DNA of 64,000 bases from Pseudomonadota bacterium. Its GTDB lineage: Bacteria; Pseudomonadota; Alphaproteobacteria; Rhodospirillales; Magnetospirillaceae. The position numbers and the translations under genes were made by a program. How positions within the stretch are numbered: the first letter of the stretch is position 1; each line of letters begins with the position of its first letter. Shown here piece by piece: positions 62,671-64,000 of the stretch. The notes under the pieces were generated by a model. The model ran no database searches, had not been told where the DNA came from, and worked only from the letters and a program-made list of their open reading frames with translations. The DNA is taken from positions 62,001-126,000 of the forward strand of contig JAJZUL010000001.1 of assembly GCA_021848545.1 (NCBI GenBank), given 5' to 3'.

Positions 62671-63755
62671 GACGGCTTCTCCAGATCGTGGGCATCGACG
62701 GTTTCGTGTTTCCTGGCGGCCTCGGCTTTCACGCCGCGCCCGACCAGGGCGCCGGCCGCGCCGACGACCGCCCCGACACCGACACCTCCGGCCGCCAGCG
62801 CCCGGTAATCGCCGGTGGGCACCGACAGCGGCTTGTAGAACCCGCCGCCATCCCAGAAATCGGGCTGGGTGCACCCCAGGCAGGGATGCCCGGACTGGAT
62901 GGGAAAACTGACCCCGCCATTCCATTTGACGGTCGCGCACACGCTGTGGGTGGTCGGCCCCTTGCAGCCCAGCTTGTACAGGCACCAGCCGGCCCGCGCG
63001 CCCTCGTCGTCGAAGGTTTCCGCGAACAATCCCTTGTCGTAGAACGGGCGGCGATAGCAGCGGTCATGGATGACGTCGCCATAGAACGCTTTCGGCCGCC
63101 CCAGATCATCCAGCTCCGGCACGCCGAAAGTCAGGAAATGCGCGAGCACGCCGGTCATGACCACGGGAATCGGCGGGCATCCCGGCACGTTGATGATCGG
63201 CTTGTCGGTGATGATGTCCGACACGGCGCGCGCGCCGGTGGGATTGGGCATGGCGTGGGGAATGCCGCCATAGGCGGCGCAGGTCCCTACCGTGACGATG
63301 GCGGCGGCGCCGGCCGCCGTCTCTTTCAAAACGTCCAGATTGGACCGGCCGGCGAAGCAGGAATAGGCCGGGTTCGCCACCGGTATCGACCCCTCCACCA
63401 CCACCAGATACTTGCCGTAATTCTCCTTCATCGCCTGATGGCGCGCCGCCTCCGCCTGGTGGCCCGCCGCCGCCTGCAGGGTGTCCTGGTAATCGAGGGA
63501 GATCGTGTTGAAGATCATCTCCTCGATGGTCGGCGCGTGCGAGCGCGTGATCGATTCGGTGCAGCCGGTGCATTCCTGGAACGACAGCCAGATCACCGAC
63601 GGCCGGCGCGCCCGCTCCAAAGCCTGGGCGATGCGGGGCGCCAATGCCGGCGGCAACGCCATCACCGAGGCCAAGGTCGCGCAATATTTCATGAAGGTGC
63701 GCCGGCTGACGCCATGCGCGGCCATGGTCTCCGACAATAAGGGTCTGGTCTTCAT
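62667..63755 (-). CDS. hynS: [NiFe]-hydrogenase small subunit
   Basis: A 362-residue subunit. A twin-arginine signal (VSRRTFMKYCATLASVMAL) exports it with the large subunit. The proximal-cluster motif is the standard CTGC (C62, C65), not the extended-Cys form of oxygen-tolerant enzymes, so oxygen sensitivity is likely. Further Cys and His ligands for medial and distal clusters follow. The C-terminus has a hydrophobic Gly/Ala-rich segment that may anchor to the membrane. AAGGGG precedes the ATG. It is first of hynS-isp1-isp2-hynL. Confidence 0.95.
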   Translation of the reverse strand: MKTRPLLSETMAAHGVSRRTFMKYCATLASVMALPPALAPRIAQALERARRPSVIWLSFQECTGCTESITRSHAPTIEEMIFNTISLDYQDTLQAAAGHQAEAARHQAMKENYGKYLVVVEGSIPVANPAYSCFAGRSNLDVLKETAAGAAAIVTVGTCAAYGGIPHAMPNPTGARAVSDIITDKPIINVPGCPPIPVVMTGVLAHFLTFGVPELDDLGRPKAFYGDVIHDRCYRRPFYDKGLFAETFDDEGARAGWCLYKLGCKGPTTHSVCATVKWNGGVSFPIQSGHPCLGCTQPDFWDGGGFYKPLSVPTGDYRALAAGGVGVGAVVGAAGALVGRGVKAEAARKHETVDAHDLEKPS

Positions 63756-63820
63756 GTCCCCCCCTTTGGATGGGGACGCGAAAAGGCCGCACCACCATCC
63801 AGCCGTTCCATATCAGCCTT

Positions 63821-64000
63821 CTACACCGGCGTGCCGCCATCCAATGCCGCCAAGCGGTCCTCCAGCACCTTCAGCCCCCGCACCGCATCTTCGCGCTGGG
63901 TCTTGAGGATGTCGGGCATCATGGTGATTTCGACGAAACGGGATTGAAGGGCGCCCGCCATGTCCCGATGATCGATGCGCCATACGCCGGGAATCGCCGT
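63821..64000 (-). CDS. HupH/HyaF-like hydrogenase expression protein (3' end only)
   Basis: The last 59 codons of a gene enter from the right edge and end at a TAG at 63821. The visible part begins TAIPGVWRIDHRDM and ends LEDRLAALDGGTPV. The GVWRIDH segment followed by a helix resembles the C-terminal domain of HupH/HyaF hydrogenase maturation proteins. It lies 65 bp upstream of hynS on the same strand, which supports that reading. The short length keeps this tentative. Confidence 0.5.
   Translation of the reverse strand, partial: TAIPGVWRIDHRDMAGALQSRFVEITMMPDILKTQREDAVRGLKVLEDRLAALDGGTPV

Noticed and set aside
1-64000. CRISPR array, prophage or intact insertion sequence
   Set aside because: I saw no regularly spaced repeats, no phage structural genes and no intact transposase; the only mobile-looking traces are the palindrome near 52.77 kb and decayed pieces.

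Overview
The window looks like chromosomal DNA of a high-GC alphaproteobacterium, most likely a Rhodospirillales member (Magnetospirillum/Telmatospirillum-like). This rests on the mix of families: DUF2336 and several PAS/GGDEF/EAL proteins, a fused ThiS-ThiG, an alphaproteobacterial isc operon with hscBA, TamA/TamB, glutamate synthase GltBD, and an Isp-type [NiFe]-hydrogenase. The taxonomic call is an inference from gene content; no rRNA is present. Coding density is high, and most long open frames opposite real genes are high-GC shadows.

Layout. 1-2.7 kb: a MotA/ExbB-like plus MotB-like pair (the second cut by the window edge) and an OmpA-family protein. 2.8-6.4 kb: suhB, elongation factor P and both enzymes that beta-lysylate it (epmB, epmA), the last two head-to-head with overlapping start codons. 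6.4-15.6 kb: an NsrR-like regulator, c-di-GMP signalling genes (one with a homopolymer frameshift), a DUF2336/unknown pair, a glutamine amidotransferase, and an EamA exporter divergent from a LysR regulator. 15.5-21 kb: tamB and tamA. 21-24 kb: a DUF455 ferritin-like protein, fused thiSG, tRNA-Cys, tRNA-Asn and an FAA hydrolase. 24-27.7 kb: an unknown 492-residue protein and a PAS-(degenerate GGDEF)-EAL protein. 27.7-38.4 kb: gltD-gltB and pstSCAB (nitrogen and phosphate assimilation). 38.7-47.8 kb: one long Fe-S/sulfur operon, cysE-iscR-nifS-like-iscS-iscU-iscA-hscB-hscA-fdx-iscX-mnmA. An apparent IscR type-1 box overlaps the cysE promoter. 48-53.2 kb: a hydrolase, an aminotransferase, a gamma-glutamyltransferase-like lipoprotein, an M48 protease with TPRs, and small remnants.

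53.3-58.7 kb holds the most unusual locus: a cytochrome bc1 operon petA-(diheme cytochrome c4)-petB-petC plus a small membrane protein, with a divergent short-chain-dehydrogenase-like gene. The gene set (bc1 + c4 + SDR) recalls the pet operons of Acidithiobacillus, and the cytochrome b looks beta/gamma-type. The Qo-site motif is PLWF instead of PEWY, the Rieske cluster motif is CTHAQC instead of CTHLGC, and the SDR has Phe where the catalytic Tyr should be. This suggests an acquired, functionally modified bc1 module.

59-64 kb: a hynS-isp1-isp2-hynL hydrogenase operon. Its two extra subunits (a NarI/DsrM-like cytochrome b and an HdrD-like Fe-S protein) would link hydrogen oxidation or production to the quinone or thiol pool. 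It is preceded by the 3' end of a HupH/HyaF-like gene. Together the hydrogenase and the bc1 module suggest a flexible, possibly lithotrophic electron-transport chain.
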